64,000 nt of DNA from Bog-473 sp963742035 (GTDB lineage Bacteria > Actinomycetota > Acidimicrobiia > Acidimicrobiales > RAAP-2): positions 434,001 to 498,000 of the forward strand of contig CAVUKH010000002.1 in the NCBI GenBank assembly GCA_963742035.1. The letters run 5' to 3'. A model generated the notes under the pieces. It had not been told where the DNA came from, searched no databases, and worked only from the letters and a program-made list of their open reading frames with translations. A program made the translations under genes and the position numbers. Within the stretch, counting starts at the first letter, position 1. The number at the start of each line of letters is the position of its first letter. Positions 33,194 through 40,587 of the stretch are shown here, in pieces.

Positions 33194-34747
33194 TCAGACC
33201 GCCCGCTGGACCCCTTCCCAATAGGGGTCGCGCAGCTTGCGCTTGTAGAGCTTGCCGTTGGGGTCGCGCGGCATCTCGGTCGTGAAGTCGATCGTCTTTG
33301 GCGTCTTGAACTTGGCCAGCTTGTCGCCACAGAAGGCCAGGATGTCCTGGGCCAGCGCGTCGTCCGCCTCGACACCCTCGGCCGGCTCGATCACGGCCTT
33401 CACCTCTTCGCCCCAGTCGTCGTGGGGGATGCCGAAGACGGCGGCGTCGCCCACCTTGGGGTGCGACAGCAGGACGTTCTCTATTTCGGCCGGGTAGATG
33501 TTGGCGCCGCCCGAAATGATCATGTCGATCTTGCGGTCGCGCAGGAACAGGTACCCGTCCTCGTCGATCAGGCCGACGTCGCCCACCGTGAAGAAGGCAC
33601 CGATGCGGTTCTTCCGGGTCTTCTCCTTGTCGCCGTGATACTCGAAGTCGGCCGATTGCATCGCCATGTAGACGGTCCCGATGACGTTGGGCTCGCTGAT
33701 CCGGTTGCCGTCGTCGTCGAACACAGCGATCTCGCTGATCGGCCACGGCTTGCCCACCGTTCCCGGCTTCTGCAGCCATTCCTCCGCGCTGACCAGCGTG
33801 CCGCCGCCCTCGCTGGCCGCGTAGTACTCGTCCACAGCGTTGCCCCACCAGGCGATCATCTTGTGCTTGACGTCGACGGGGCATGGGGCGGCGGCGTGGA
33901 TCATGTGCCGCAGCGAGGACACGTCGTAGGCGTCCCGCACCTCCTCGGGCAGGGCCAGAAGGCGGTGGAACTGGGTGGGGACCATGTGCGACGTGGTGAC
34001 CCGGCGCTCCTCAATGAGGCGGAGCATGTCCTCGGGCGACCACTTGTCCATCAGCACGATGGTGTGCCCCAAATGCAGTGACGCGCTGCCGAAACGCAAC
34101 ACGGCCGTGTGGTAGAGCGGTGACCCGATGATGTGCACGTTGTCGTCCTGGACCTGGATCCCGAAGAGGAAGAGCAGCCCGGACAGCCCCAACGCCGCCT
34201 GTTCCGGCGAGACACCGAGCAGGGATCGGTAGATGCCCTTGGGATTCCCTGTCGTGCCCGACGTGTAGTTCATGACGTCGCCGACGGTGCGGTCGTCGGG
34301 CAACGTCGTCGGCTGGGCGTCACGCACGCCCGCGTAGGAGCCGAATCCCGACACGTCACCCACCGCCAACCGCCCCTCGGCCTCCACCCCCGCCTCGTCC
34401 GCCGCCGCCACGGCCACGTCCCCGAAGCGCTGGTGGGCCACGAAGACCTTGGCTCCCGAGTCCTTCAGGATGTAGGCCACCTCGGGTGCCACCAGGTGGT
34501 GGTTGATGGGCACCAGGTACCAGCCGGCCTGCAGGGCGGCCAGGTAGACCTCCAGCATCTCGGCGCAGTTGGGCAGCAGGGTGGCCACCACGTCGCCCAC
34601 GCCCAGCCCCTGGGCCCGCAGGGCGTGCACCACCTGGTTGGCCCGTCCGAGCAGCTGCCCGGCGGTGACCTCCTCGCCCTCGGGCGTCACCAGGGCCAGG
34701 TAGTCGGGGTCTTCCTGGGCCAGCGCCCAGAAGCCGAGGTCACCCAT
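33194..34747 (-). CDS. fatty-acid/acyl-CoA synthetase (FadD type)
   Basis: A 517-residue adenylate-forming ligase that activates a carboxylic acid as AMP ester and then as CoA thioester. The P-loop is YTSGTTGNPKG (residues 161-171); YYAASEGGGTLVSAEEW carries the A5 region; FFTVGDVGLIDEDGYLFL and RDRKIDMIISGGANIYP are the A7-A8 motifs; the catalytic Lys lies in PRDPNGKLYKRKL. ATG 34747 has AAGGAG upstream; a longer reading to 34786 is rejected. A KstR-like site lies between it and the divergent SDR. Confidence 0.95.
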   Translation of the reverse strand: MGDLGFWALAQEDPDYLALVTPEGEEVTAGQLLGRANQVVHALRAQGLGVGDVVATLLPNCAEMLEVYLAALQAGWYLVPINHHLVAPEVAYILKDSGAKVFVAHQRFGDVAVAAADEAGVEAEGRLAVGDVSGFGSYAGVRDAQPTTLPDDRTVGDVMNYTSGTTGNPKGIYRSLLGVSPEQAALGLSGLLFLFGIQVQDDNVHIIGSPLYHTAVLRFGSASLHLGHTIVLMDKWSPEDMLRLIEERRVTTSHMVPTQFHRLLALPEEVRDAYDVSSLRHMIHAAAPCPVDVKHKMIAWWGNAVDEYYAASEGGGTLVSAEEWLQKPGTVGKPWPISEIAVFDDDGNRISEPNVIGTVYMAMQSADFEYHGDKEKTRKNRIGAFFTVGDVGLIDEDGYLFLRDRKIDMIISGGANIYPAEIENVLLSHPKVGDAAVFGIPHDDWGEEVKAVIEPAEGVEADDALAQDILAFCGDKLAKFKTPKTIDFTTEMPRDPNGKLYKRKLRDPYWEGVQRAV

Positions 34748-34811
34748 CAGCACTCTCCTTGCAGGCTCGCGAGAGCAGGGACGCAAATGGCAGCCCCCGC
34801 CTTCGGCAGGC

Positions 34812-34825
34812 TAGAACGTGTTCTA
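34812..34825. promoter_or_regulatory. KstR-like operator between fadD and SDR
   Basis: TAGAAC-GT-GTTCTA, the same 6-bp arms as the site at 23556. It is 64 bp before the fadD start and 70 bp before the SDR start, so one repressor could control both divergent genes. Confidence 0.65.
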
Positions 34826-34895
34826 ACTTACGGCAATTTGCCGGGCCGGCCCATGCGGGCGCCGGCCGGCCCCCAAGAGAGCAGGAGACTCGACC

Positions 34896-35804
34896 ATGGC
34901 TTCGTTCCTCGCAGGGAAGGTCGTCGCCATCACCGGTGGCGGGGGCGGCATCGGGCGTGCCGTCGCGCTGGCCTCGGCGGAGGCCGGAGCCAAGGTGCTG
35001 GTGGCCGACTTCGGCGTCGGCATGGCCGGCGAGGACCCGAGCAGCCAGGTGGCCGAGTCGGTCGTGGCGGAGATCACGAAGGCGGGCGGAGAGGCCATTG
35101 CCGTGGCGGACGACATCTCCGAAATGGAGGCCGGCGAGCGCCTCGTCGCCACTGCCGTCGAGACGTGGGGTCGTATCGACGGCGTCGTCGCCGTGGCCGG
35201 GATCCTCCGGGAGCGCATGCTCTTCAACATGTCCGAGGACGAGTGGGACGCGGTCATCAGAACCCACCTGAAGGGGCACTTCACCGTGTTCCGGGCCGCC
35301 GCAGCGGTCATGCGCAAGCAAGAGGGAGGGGGAGCGCTCATCGGCTTCACCTCGGGCGCGTTCCAGGGCAGCGTGGCCCAGGCCAACTACGCCGCGGCCA
35401 AGGGCGGCATCGTGTCGCTCGTGCGCTCGGCCGCCGTCGGCCTGCACCGCTACGGCGTGACGGCCAACGCCATCGCGCCGGTGGCCCGCACGCGCATGTC
35501 GGCCAACGTGCCCTCCGAGCTCGCCGAAATGGGTGACGCAGAGGACGTGGCGCCCATGGTCGTCTATTTGCTCAGTGACAAGGCCAAGCACGTGACCGGC
35601 CAGGTGTACACGGTGGTGGGCTCTAAAATCGCCGTCTGGAACCAGCCCACCGAAGTCCGTGCCATGTGGGCCGACGGCCGCTGGACACCAGAGCAGATCG
35701 CGGACCGGCTCGACGACAACATCGGCCAGGAACGTATGCCCATGATCGACCGCCTCGAGCAGATGCGGACGGCCGCGGCGTCAGGTGAGAAGCCCAACGC
35801 CTAG
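34896..35804 (+). CDS. short-chain dehydrogenase/reductase
   Basis: A 302-residue NAD(P)-dependent oxidoreductase, resembling the dehydrogenase part of 17-beta-HSD4/MFE-2-like enzymes. The nucleotide motif TGGGGGIG is at residues 13-20; ADFGVGMA after the second strand has an acidic residue typical of NAD preference; the active-site Tyr-Lys pair is in QANYAAAKGGIVSL. GGAG lies before the ATG. Shared with the divergent fadD through a KstR-like site, it probably oxidises a 3- or 17-hydroxy group of a CoA-activated lipid, by inference. Confidence 0.92.
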   Translation: MASFLAGKVVAITGGGGGIGRAVALASAEAGAKVLVADFGVGMAGEDPSSQVAESVVAEITKAGGEAIAVADDISEMEAGERLVATAVETWGRIDGVVAVAGILRERMLFNMSEDEWDAVIRTHLKGHFTVFRAAAAVMRKQEGGGALIGFTSGAFQGSVAQANYAAAKGGIVSLVRSAAVGLHRYGVTANAIAPVARTRMSANVPSELAEMGDAEDVAPMVVYLLSDKAKHVTGQVYTVVGSKIAVWNQPTEVRAMWADGRWTPEQIADRLDDNIGQERMPMIDRLEQMRTAAASGEKPNA

Positions 35805-36100
35805 GTGACCCGATGCAGTCGGGGCCGGGGCTGCACCGAGCTGTGGATCTCCAGCGAGTTCCCTTCGTGGTGCGCCGCCACGACAACGGGCACGCCGTCA
35901 TGGTCATCGGCGAACACGCGGCTCATGCTCTGACCCCAGGCCACCGCTGACCGCGCGATCTGGCGGTCGGGATGCTCCCAGGGCGGAATGCACAGTTCGA
36001 TCTGGTACATGGGCTCGAACGTGACCACATGGGTCGCTCCCTGACCGTGAGCCGCGAGCCAGGCCTGCTTCTCTTCCTCGGTCCAGGTCTTCTCAGTCAT
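35801..36100 (-). CDS. hypothetical protein
   Basis: A 99-residue soluble protein I do not recognise: TWTEEEKQAWLAAHGQGATH then TFEPMYQIELCIPPWEHPDR and VPVVVAAHHEGNSLEIHSSV. No signal peptide or membrane part. It ends tail-to-tail with the SDR gene in a 4-bp overlap. The sequence before it (36136-36145) is AT-rich and may contain its promoter. A 295-bp gap with strong inverted repeats separates it from the lgt-like gene. Confidence 0.6.
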   Translation of the reverse strand: MTEKTWTEEEKQAWLAAHGQGATHVVTFEPMYQIELCIPPWEHPDRQIARSAVAWGQSMSRVFADDHDGVPVVVAAHHEGNSLEIHSSVQPRPRLHRVT

Positions 36101-36231
36101 GGACGGCGGCCATGTGCTCGCACCCCTCTCTCTCCGCCATATATCGGTTTCATAAGGGGATGTCTTGAGATCGCCCGGTCTTCCCAGCCCGGCGGAAAGA
36201 GGCGTCGACGGAGCGTGGCTGCAGCAACGGC

Positions 36232-36343
36232 GTCGGCCAGGGCGAGGTCACCCCGCCTGGCCGACATCCATCGGAGTCCGGGGACGAACCCGGTCCTGCC
36301 CCTCCCACCGCCCAAAGTGATCGGGGACCGGGGCGGCGGTGGG
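36232..36343. other. structured gene-free region with three perfect inverted repeats
   Basis: In the 295-bp gap 36101-36395 I find no credible gene. GTCGGCCAGG (36232-36241) pairs with CCTGGCCGAC (36256-36265). CCCGGTCC (36289-36296) pairs with GGACCGGG (36325-36332), and CCCACCGCC (36304-36312) pairs with GGCGGTGGG (36335-36343). The last two pairs interleave, so they form either a pseudoknot or two alternative hairpins. Both flanking genes read leftward. Confidence 0.55.
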
Positions 36344-36395
36344 ATGTGGGCCCCGAAGCAATGGGGCCCGAGCCATCATCAATCCGGGCGGAGAG

Positions 36396-37244
36396 TCAGG
36401 CTGGCTGTTCCGCACCCTGGAGTGGCTCCACGACGTCGTTCTCGTGGTGCGTGAGGAGCCACTGCTTCCAACGCAGGCGCGTGCGCAGCAGAATGACGAC
36501 GCCGCCGATAACGAGCAGGATGCCGGCCAGCTGCACGAGGTCTGAGCCGAGACGGCCGTCCTCGCCCAACCAGAGGTGCTCGTCGAGCGAGCGCTCAATG
36601 CCCCACAGCACCATGGCGGTGCCGAGCACGATGCCCGAGGGATAGCCCGTTCGGCGCGTCCTGTCGGGCCAGCGATCGAGTCGCCGCTCAATGGCGATGA
36701 GGATGAGGTAGACGGTGAAGTCCTCGAGCGCCTGGAAGATCGGGACGGGGAGTCGACGGCCCGACTGGTTCGCGTAGTACATGCCGAACCACTGGTGGGT
36801 CGGGTGGCCGCCGCCCGCCACCATCAACTGCGGCCCGAGCAAGCGGCCGAGTGCCCAACAGGCGAGCAGGACCGGAGCCACCAGGTCGAGTGCCCGGCCG
36901 AGGGGGAGCTCAGGGCAGCGACGTCGCGTCAGGATGATGCCGACGGGCACCGCCAGGAGCAGGCCGCCGAAGGAGGAGAGCCCGCCCTCCCACACGGCCA
37001 GGACGTCGCCCGGCCTCTGCGTGTAGTAGCTCAGGTTCGAGAGCACGTGCATCGCCCGCGCGCCGACGACGGCGGCCAGAATGATCCACAAGAAGACGGG
37101 GACGAGCCACTCGGTGGGGTAGCCGTTCTTGCGCAGGCGCCGCTCGAAGTAGACGAAGCCGAACCAGAACGTGAGCGCGAGGCCGATGCCGTAGGTGTGG
37201 ACCTGCAGCGGTCCGATGTGGAACTCGACGGGGATCGGTCTCAT
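36396..37244 (-). CDS. Lgt-family (prolipoprotein diacylglyceryl transferase-like) membrane protein
   Basis: A 282-residue polytopic membrane protein with the Lgt topology: EFHIGPLQVHTYGIGLALTF at the N-terminus, VWEGGLSSFGGLLLAV in the middle and six to seven hydrophobic segments. Lgt moves diacylglycerol onto the lipobox Cys of prolipoproteins. The diagnostic GR-x-GNF-x-N-x-E segment is degenerate here (LGRLLGPQLMVAGGG, lacking the Asn and Glu), so it is either a very divergent Lgt or a paralogue. TAACCT 9 nt before the ATG may be its -10. Confidence 0.75.
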   Translation of the reverse strand: MRPIPVEFHIGPLQVHTYGIGLALTFWFGFVYFERRLRKNGYPTEWLVPVFLWIILAAVVGARAMHVLSNLSYYTQRPGDVLAVWEGGLSSFGGLLLAVPVGIILTRRRCPELPLGRALDLVAPVLLACWALGRLLGPQLMVAGGGHPTHQWFGMYYANQSGRRLPVPIFQALEDFTVYLILIAIERRLDRWPDRTRRTGYPSGIVLGTAMVLWGIERSLDEHLWLGEDGRLGSDLVQLAGILLVIGGVVILLRTRLRWKQWLLTHHENDVVEPLQGAEQPA

Positions 37245-37350
37245 TTCCGGGCCAGGTTAGGACCGGACGGTGCACGGCTGGGTCCGGGCAACGAGAATGA
37301 AGGGGAAAATAGGCGGGGGGCGACGGGCGTGCAGCGGTGGCGAGGGCCGA

Positions 37351-38562
37351 CTAGGGCCGGCCGGCGCCCACGAAGTCGCCGCCGAGCCTGAGCCCGGTGG
37401 TCCACACCGATGCCCCCGTGTAGGGCGCCTCAATCATGGTGCCCGGCCCGACGTACATGGCCACGTGCTCGGACCCGCCGGGGCCGTAGAAGAGGAGGTC
37501 TCCCGGTTGCAGGTCGCTGATGGGCACGGGGGTCGAGTCGGCCATCTGGGCCCCCGAGTAGTGCGGCAGGCCGACGCCGACCTGCCCCCATGACCACGCC
37601 GTCAGACCGGAGCAGTCGAAGCCGGGGCTGGCGGAGCCCTTGGGTGATTCGCCACCCCAGACGTAGGGGACACCGATTTGGCTCTCGGCGGCCTGCACGG
37701 CACCCGCTCCACCGGGAGAAGAAGGAGGCGGTGCGGCCTGGCTCAGGACGGCTGTGGACGCGCTGCCCGCGGCCGTGCCTCCCGACGATGCCGCCGGCGT
37801 CGCAGCGGCGGCTGCGGCGGCTGCGGCCTGCTGGCGTTCCTGCGCTGCCTTGGCGGCTGCGGCGGCCTCTGCAGCCTGCTGTTGTTGGACCAGCTGTGCG
37901 ATCTGGCCCTGTTCCTGCGACAGCGCACTCTTCTGCGACTGGATGGCCTGCGCGTTCTGGGCGACCGCCTGCTGCTCTGCGGAGACCTGGGTCTGGGCTT
38001 GCGACTGCTCGCCCTGCAGTTGGCTCTCTTGTACGTTCAACGCGTTCTCGGCCGTGTGCAGGTTGGCGACGGCGAGAGAGATATCGCCTTCAGCCACCTT
38101 GTTGTAGGTGTCGGTTGCTCCGAGCGTCTGCTCGTTGCCGCTGAAGATCGGGTTCTGCGTGGCGGCGGTGCCGTCGGAGATGTAGTTGGCCACGGCCGCC
38201 TTGGAGAGCGTCGCCTTGTCCTTCGCGACCTGCGCCTCGTTCGCCGCCACATTGGCTTTGGTGGTGGCGATGCTCGAGTTGATCTGGGACAGGTGGTACT
38301 GCGCCGCATCGTATTGCTGGCTCAGCGCCGACATTTGGTCCTGGGCCTGGGTCAGCTGCGCCTCGATGGCGGCGGCCTTGGCCTTGGCGTCGGAGATGGC
38401 GTCACCGGCGGCCGGGCGCGCCGCAATCACCACAGTGCTTGTCAACACTGAGAGTACGGTCAACGCGGGGATCCCGACCCGCCGGAGCACACGAGCACTC
38501 CTGGGAGACCGCGGCGCGGAGTGGTGGTGAACCCGCTCTACGTCAGTCACGATGGGCAACAT
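37351..38562 (-). CDS. NlpC/P60 peptidoglycan endopeptidase, RipA-like
   Basis: A 403-residue secreted hydrolase. Residues 25-52 form the signal peptide (RRVGIPALTVLSVLTSTVVI). Residues 55-235 are a long coiled coil rich in Gln and Ala, as in Rip/FtsX-partner hydrolases. A low-complexity Ala/Ser linker follows, then the NlpC/P60 domain with the catalytic Cys in PGFDCSGLTAWSW and His in SEHVAMYVGPGTMIEAP. It cleaves stem peptides during cell separation. Its leader holds four abutting hairpins, which suggests RNA-level control. Confidence 0.92.
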   Translation of the reverse strand: MLPIVTDVERVHHHSAPRSPRSARVLRRVGIPALTVLSVLTSTVVIAARPAAGDAISDAKAKAAAIEAQLTQAQDQMSALSQQYDAAQYHLSQINSSIATTKANVAANEAQVAKDKATLSKAAVANYISDGTAATQNPIFSGNEQTLGATDTYNKVAEGDISLAVANLHTAENALNVQESQLQGEQSQAQTQVSAEQQAVAQNAQAIQSQKSALSQEQGQIAQLVQQQQAAEAAAAAKAAQERQQAAAAAAAAATPAASSGGTAAGSASTAVLSQAAPPPSSPGGAGAVQAAESQIGVPYVWGGESPKGSASPGFDCSGLTAWSWGQVGVGLPHYSGAQMADSTPVPISDLQPGDLLFYGPGGSEHVAMYVGPGTMIEAPYTGASVWTTGLRLGGDFVGAGRP

Positions 38563-38566
38563 TCTT

Positions 38567-38681
38567 ATCGGACGCCCTTCGCCGATTCAAACACCCTCGG
38601 TGGGAAACACCTGTTTGAGGTAGTACCGGGGGTACGAATGTGCTGCTCATACGCGAGAACCAAGAAATTCGAACTTTTTGG
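38567..38681 (-). promoter_or_regulatory. structured leader of the NlpC/P60 gene
   Basis: Four stems follow one another upstream of the gene: ATCGG/CCGAT (38567-38571/38582-38586); an 11-bp stem of TCAAACA+GGTG with CACC+TGTTTGA (38587-38618, one bulge); GTACC/GGTAC (38623-38635); CCAAGAA/TTTTTGG (38660-38681, one G-U). The divergent gene starts at 38732 with its own leaderless promoter, so the RNA belongs to the nlpC transcript. I cannot match it to the c-di-AMP (ydaO) riboswitch known upstream of such genes. Confidence 0.55.
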
Positions 38682-38718
38682 TGGCTGTGAGGAGATAACA
38701 GAACCAGTTTGAGGGAAC

Positions 38719-38724
38719 TACGGT
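38719..38724 (+). promoter_or_regulatory. -10-like hexamer TACGGT (leaderless)
   Basis: TACGGT lies 7 nt before the ATG at 38732 of the dienelactone hydrolase gene. Confidence 0.45.
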
Positions 38725-38731
38725 CGGGATC

Positions 38732-39418
38732 ATGGGTGCAATGGTGGAGTTTCCGAGCAACGGATCGACCGCGGGGGGCTATTTGGCCACTCCCGAGAGC
38801 GGCAGTGGGCCGGGAGTGATCGTGATCCAGGAGTGGTGGGGCCTGGTCGACCACATCGTAGACGTGTGTGACCGCTTCGCTGCGGCGGGCTTCTTGGCTT
38901 TGGCCCCGGATCTGTACCACGGCAAGAAGGTGCAACCCGGTGAGCCCGACGAAGCGGGCAAGGCGATGATGGCGATGCAGATGGAGCAGGCGGCGCGGGA
39001 CATGAGCGGGGCCGTCGACGAAGTCCTGCGACGCAGCACCGGCGACAAGGTGGGGGTCATCGGGTTCTGTATGGGCGGAGGACTCGCGCTCGTGCTCGCC
39101 ACGCAGCGCCCCGACGCCGTGGCGGCGGTCGTCCCGTGTTACGGGATCATCCCTTGGCCCGACGCGCAGCCGGACTACGCCTCCATGTCGGCGGCCGTGT
39201 TGGGTCACTACGCGGAGAACGACAGCTTCTTCACGCCCGAAGCCGCCAACGCGTTGGGAGACGAGCTGCGCGCCTTGGGTAAGTCGGTCGAGATCATCGT
39301 CTATCCCGACACCGATCACGCGTTCTTCAACGACACGCGACCGGAGGTACACGACGCCGACGCATCGCGGGAGCTGTGGAACCGCACGGTGGCCTTCTTC
39401 AGCGAGCACCTCGGCTAA
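38732..39418 (+). CDS. dienelactone hydrolase family protein
   Basis: A 228-residue alpha/beta hydrolase with a Cys nucleophile. VIVIQEWWGL carries the Glu that controls the Cys; the nucleophile is in GVIGFCMGGGLAL; the Asp is in HYAENDSFFTPE and the His in DTDHAFFNDTRP. Such enzymes open dienelactones from chlorocatechol breakdown but many act on other lactones or esters. It stands alone, divergent from nlpC. The leaderless hexamer fixes the first ATG; a second ATG three codons later is possible. Confidence 0.92.
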   Translation: MGAMVEFPSNGSTAGGYLATPESGSGPGVIVIQEWWGLVDHIVDVCDRFAAAGFLALAPDLYHGKKVQPGEPDEAGKAMMAMQMEQAARDMSGAVDEVLRRSTGDKVGVIGFCMGGGLALVLATQRPDAVAAVVPCYGIIPWPDAQPDYASMSAAVLGHYAENDSFFTPEAANALGDELRALGKSVEIIVYPDTDHAFFNDTRPEVHDADASRELWNRTVAFFSEHLG

Positions 39419-39617
39419 CCCACGCCGCCCTCGCCGCATCCCGTTCCATCCCGCCGCACCCGTTGCGCCCCAGGCGCTCCACGACGTCGGACGGGGGAAA
39501 TGGCGATCCTCTCCGTGCGCCCACCCACGCGCCTCTCTGCGACCCTCTTCGCGCGGTGCGGCCATCCGCCCCCCATGGCACGCCGGGAACGGCGGAATGG
39601 GTGCAGGGGCCGTTTGT

Positions 39618-39623
39618 TACCAT
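39618..39623 (+). promoter_or_regulatory. -10-like hexamer TACCAT (leaderless)
   Basis: TACCAT lies 6 nt before the ATG at 39630 of the CitE-like gene. Confidence 0.45.
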
Positions 39624-39629
39624 CGGATC

Positions 39630-40571
39630 ATGTCTGCACGCTCGCGTGACCTGCCCCGGCGCTCCTGCCTCTCGACGCCCGGCGACAACGAGAAATTCCT
39701 GTCCAAGGCCCCGACCGTCCCCGCCGACATGACCTTCTTGGACCTCGAGGACGCGGTGGCGCCCTTGGCCAAGGAGGGCGCCCGGCCCAAGGTCGTCGAT
39801 GCGATCAAGAATCTGCCCTGGGACGACCGGGTGCTGTGCGTGCGGGTGAATGCCTGGGACACCGAGTGGACCTATGGCGATGTGATCGAGGTGGTGGGGA
39901 ACGCAGGCGAGCGCCTGGACGAGGTCATGCTGCCCAAGGTGCAGTACGCATCCGACGTCGTGGCCCTTGATCTCTTGTTGACCCAGGTCGAGAAGAAGTC
40001 GGGATTGCCGGTCGGTCATATCGGGATCGAGGCGCAGATCGAGACAGCGCGCGGGCTCATCAATGTCGACGACATCTGCGCGGCGTCCCCACGGCTCGAG
40101 ACCATCATTTTCGGCCCGGCTGATTTCGCGGCCAGCATCGAAATGCCCGTGCTCACCGGCGGCGTGCCGATTCCCGAGTACCCCGGTGACCACTTCAACT
40201 ATGTCTTCAGCCGCATCCTCATGGCGGGCCGGGCCAATGGGCTGCAGGTCATAGACGGGCCCTTCCTCAAGGTGCGTGAGCTCGACGCCCTGCGCGACTA
40301 CTCCATGCGCGCCCGGATGCTGGGCTACGACGGGAAGTGGGCTCTCACGCCCGACCAGGCTTCGACCCTCAATGAGGTGTTCTCGCCCACGCAGGAGCAG
40401 TTCGACCACGCCTTCGATCTCCTTGAGGCCTATCGCAAGGCGACGGACGATGATCGCAAGGGCGCCGTCATGTTCGGCGACGAGATGATCGACGAGGCCA
40501 GCCGGAAGATGGCGGTCAAGTTCGTCAGTCGGGGCGAGCGGGCCGGGCTCACCCGCAGCGCCCAGTCGTAG
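39630..40571 (+). CDS. CitE-like lyase (HpcH/HpaI family; malyl-/methylmalyl-CoA lyase type)
   Basis: A 313-residue TIM-barrel lyase. RRSCLSTPGDNEKFLSKAPT opens it; MTFLDLEDAVAPLAKEGARP has the conserved acidic residue, GIEAQIETARGLINVDDI the catalytic/metal Glu, and IIFGPADFAASIEMP the metal Asp. It probably cleaves a beta-hydroxyacyl-CoA such as malyl-CoA or citramalyl-CoA. A MaoC hydratase and an acyl-CoA dehydrogenase lie within 4 kb, as in the mycobacterial citE-maoC-fadE19 neighbourhood, supporting a role in branched-chain CoA metabolism. Start fixed by the TACCAT hexamer. Confidence 0.9.
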   Translation: MSARSRDLPRRSCLSTPGDNEKFLSKAPTVPADMTFLDLEDAVAPLAKEGARPKVVDAIKNLPWDDRVLCVRVNAWDTEWTYGDVIEVVGNAGERLDEVMLPKVQYASDVVALDLLLTQVEKKSGLPVGHIGIEAQIETARGLINVDDICAASPRLETIIFGPADFAASIEMPVLTGGVPIPEYPGDHFNYVFSRILMAGRANGLQVIDGPFLKVRELDALRDYSMRARMLGYDGKWALTPDQASTLNEVFSPTQEQFDHAFDLLEAYRKATDDDRKGAVMFGDEMIDEASRKMAVKFVSRGERAGLTRSAQS

Positions 40572-40587
40572 CCGCGCCCGTTCCGTC

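Noticed and set aside
36266..36345. tRNA-like T-arm (GGTTCGTCC between GC stems) on the minus strand
   Set aside because: No acceptor stem, D-arm or anticodon arm can be built around it, and the T-loop lacks the usual A and spacing.
38563..38731. c-di-AMP (ydaO) riboswitch before the NlpC/P60 gene
   Set aside because: Gene context is right, but I could not match the conserved segments; left as an unassigned structured leader.
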